Shown here in pieces: positions 63,593 to 64,000 of a DNA stretch of 64,000 bases. Numbering within the stretch: position 1 is the stretch's first letter; the number at the start of each line of letters is the position of its first letter. The DNA is from Mycobacterium sp. KBS0706 (lineage in GTDB: Bacteria > Pseudomonadota > Alphaproteobacteria > DSM-16000 > Inquilinaceae). The DNA is taken from NCBI RefSeq assembly GCF_005938675.2, contig NZ_VCCH02000011.1:62001-126000 (forward strand), written 5' to 3'. The notes below the pieces were generated by a model. That model saw nothing but the letters and a program-made list of their open reading frames with translations. It was not told the DNA's origin and made no database searches. A program made the position numbers and the translations under genes.

Positions 63593-64000
63593 TCAGAAAT
63601 CCAGGTCGCGATAATGCGCCGGCGCCGGAATGCCGGGGACATGGTCCTCCAGGAGCGGCCGGAAGCTGGGCCGGGACTTTATGCGCGAATACCATTGCCG
63701 TGCCTCGGAATGGCTGTCCCAGGGCACGTCGCCGAAATAGTCGACCACCGAGAGATGGGCGGCGGCGGCGATGTCGGCCAGGCTGAACTCGTCGCCGGCC
63801 AGCCAGCGCCGGGTCTCGGCGAGGTAGGAGATGTAGTCGAGGTGATAGTGCACGTTCTGCCGGCCGGCGCGGATCGCATCGGAGCTGGGCTGGCCGCTGC
63901 GCATCACCCGCTTCATGAACTTCTCGCCGACCAGGTTCTCGGTGACCTCGCGGCCGAACTTCTGGTCGAACCACACCAGCAGGCGCCGGGTCTCAGCCCG
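63593..64000 (-). CDS. Glutathione S-transferase, C-terminal part (cut by window end)
   Basis: The frame is open through 64000 (RAETRRLL before the VWFDQKFG segment), so the N-terminal thioredoxin-like domain lies outside the window. The visible all-helical domain reads WLAGDEFSLADIAAAAHLSVVDYFGDVPWDSHSEARQWYSRIKSRPSFRPLL, typical of GST C-termini, with the conserved Asp cap in SLADI. The substrate is unknown. Confidence 0.88.
   Translation of the reverse strand, partial: RAETRRLLVWFDQKFGREVTENLVGEKFMKRVMRSGQPSSDAIRAGRQNVHYHLDYISYLAETRRWLAGDEFSLADIAAAAHLSVVDYFGDVPWDSHSEARQWYSRIKSRPSFRPLLEDHVPGIPAPAHYRDLDF

Overview
The window is 64 kb of very GC-rich DNA, densely coded on both strands, with about 77 protein genes and one tRNA-Leu(CAG) gene. 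The gene content points to an alphaproteobacterium of the Rhodospirillales, Azospirillum/Inquilinus-like. The signs are the kdsD-lptC-lptA-lptB-rpoN-hpf-ptsN string, an Hsp20/DUF1150 pair behind a ROSE-type thermometer, an AztABC-type zinc importer, and several ABC sugar importers with dispersed GC-rich palindromic repeats. The genus is an inference from gene content only.

Layout. 0-2.5 kb: a response regulator; a coupled VOC / ArsR / SRPBCC operon; a secreted unknown. 2.5-5.2 kb: a complete NitT/TauT-type ABC importer, divergent from a zinc alcohol dehydrogenase. 6.3-7.1 kb: two unrecognised small genes. 7.3-13.6 kb: a SorC-type regulator and an E. coli-class aspartate carbamoyltransferase, facing a sugar ABC operon (binding protein, 6-phospho-3-hexuloisomerase-like SIS protein, two permeases, no ATPase). 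13.6-18.1 kb: BluB, YdcF-type, YcjX/YcjF and UPF0158 proteins. 18.2-25.3 kb: a zinc-homeostasis region. It holds an AztABC importer headed by a previously unlisted 54-residue His-rich membrane peptide; a COG0523 GTPase coupled to a WD40 protein and a 98-aa unknown; a GFA-family protein; a Tat-exported B1-type metallo-beta-lactamase-fold protein; and Zur. Zur-box-like palindromes precede the importer and the GTPase.

25.3-26.3 kb: Hsp20 and DUF1150 with a sigma-32 promoter and a UYGCU-type thermometer hairpin. 26.2-32.6 kb: a second sugar ABC operon with FGGY kinase, GntR/UTRA repressor, SIS protein, binding protein and two permeases, again with no ATPase. A perfect TGGTCTAGACCA-type operator precedes the repressor. 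32.7-38.8 kb: the LPS transport / KDO precursor / sigma-54 / nitrogen-PTS cluster. 38.9-41.1 kb: an RNase D-like exonuclease, tRNA-Leu, YggT, DUF167 and a lipoprotein. 41.2-43.6 kb: a LacI-type operator followed by a sugar-phosphate isomerase/epimerase and a Gfo/Idh/MocA oxidoreductase. 43.7-47.2 kb: Mop, phosphoglycerate kinase, ComB-like phosphatase and an MBL-fold hydrolase.

47.5-51.8 kb: two exported alpha/beta hydrolases, an M14 carboxypeptidase and a cyclase-family protein. 51.8-53.1 kb: RsgA with a TTG start behind a probable 22-codon leader ORF. 53.1-57.1 kb: DoxX / LysR, VOC, Atu4866-like, and SDR / LysR. 57.2-60.8 kb: ClpB with a sigma-32-like promoter, and a MOSC protein. 60.9-64 kb: aldo/keto reductase / LysR, a nitroreductase, and a glutathione S-transferase cut by the window end.

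The most interesting material is the zinc region (the His-rich peptide, the COG0523-WD40-98aa unit and the MBL with a changed zinc ligand). Next is the SorC / ATCase / hexuloisomerase / ABC locus, which matches no pathway I know.
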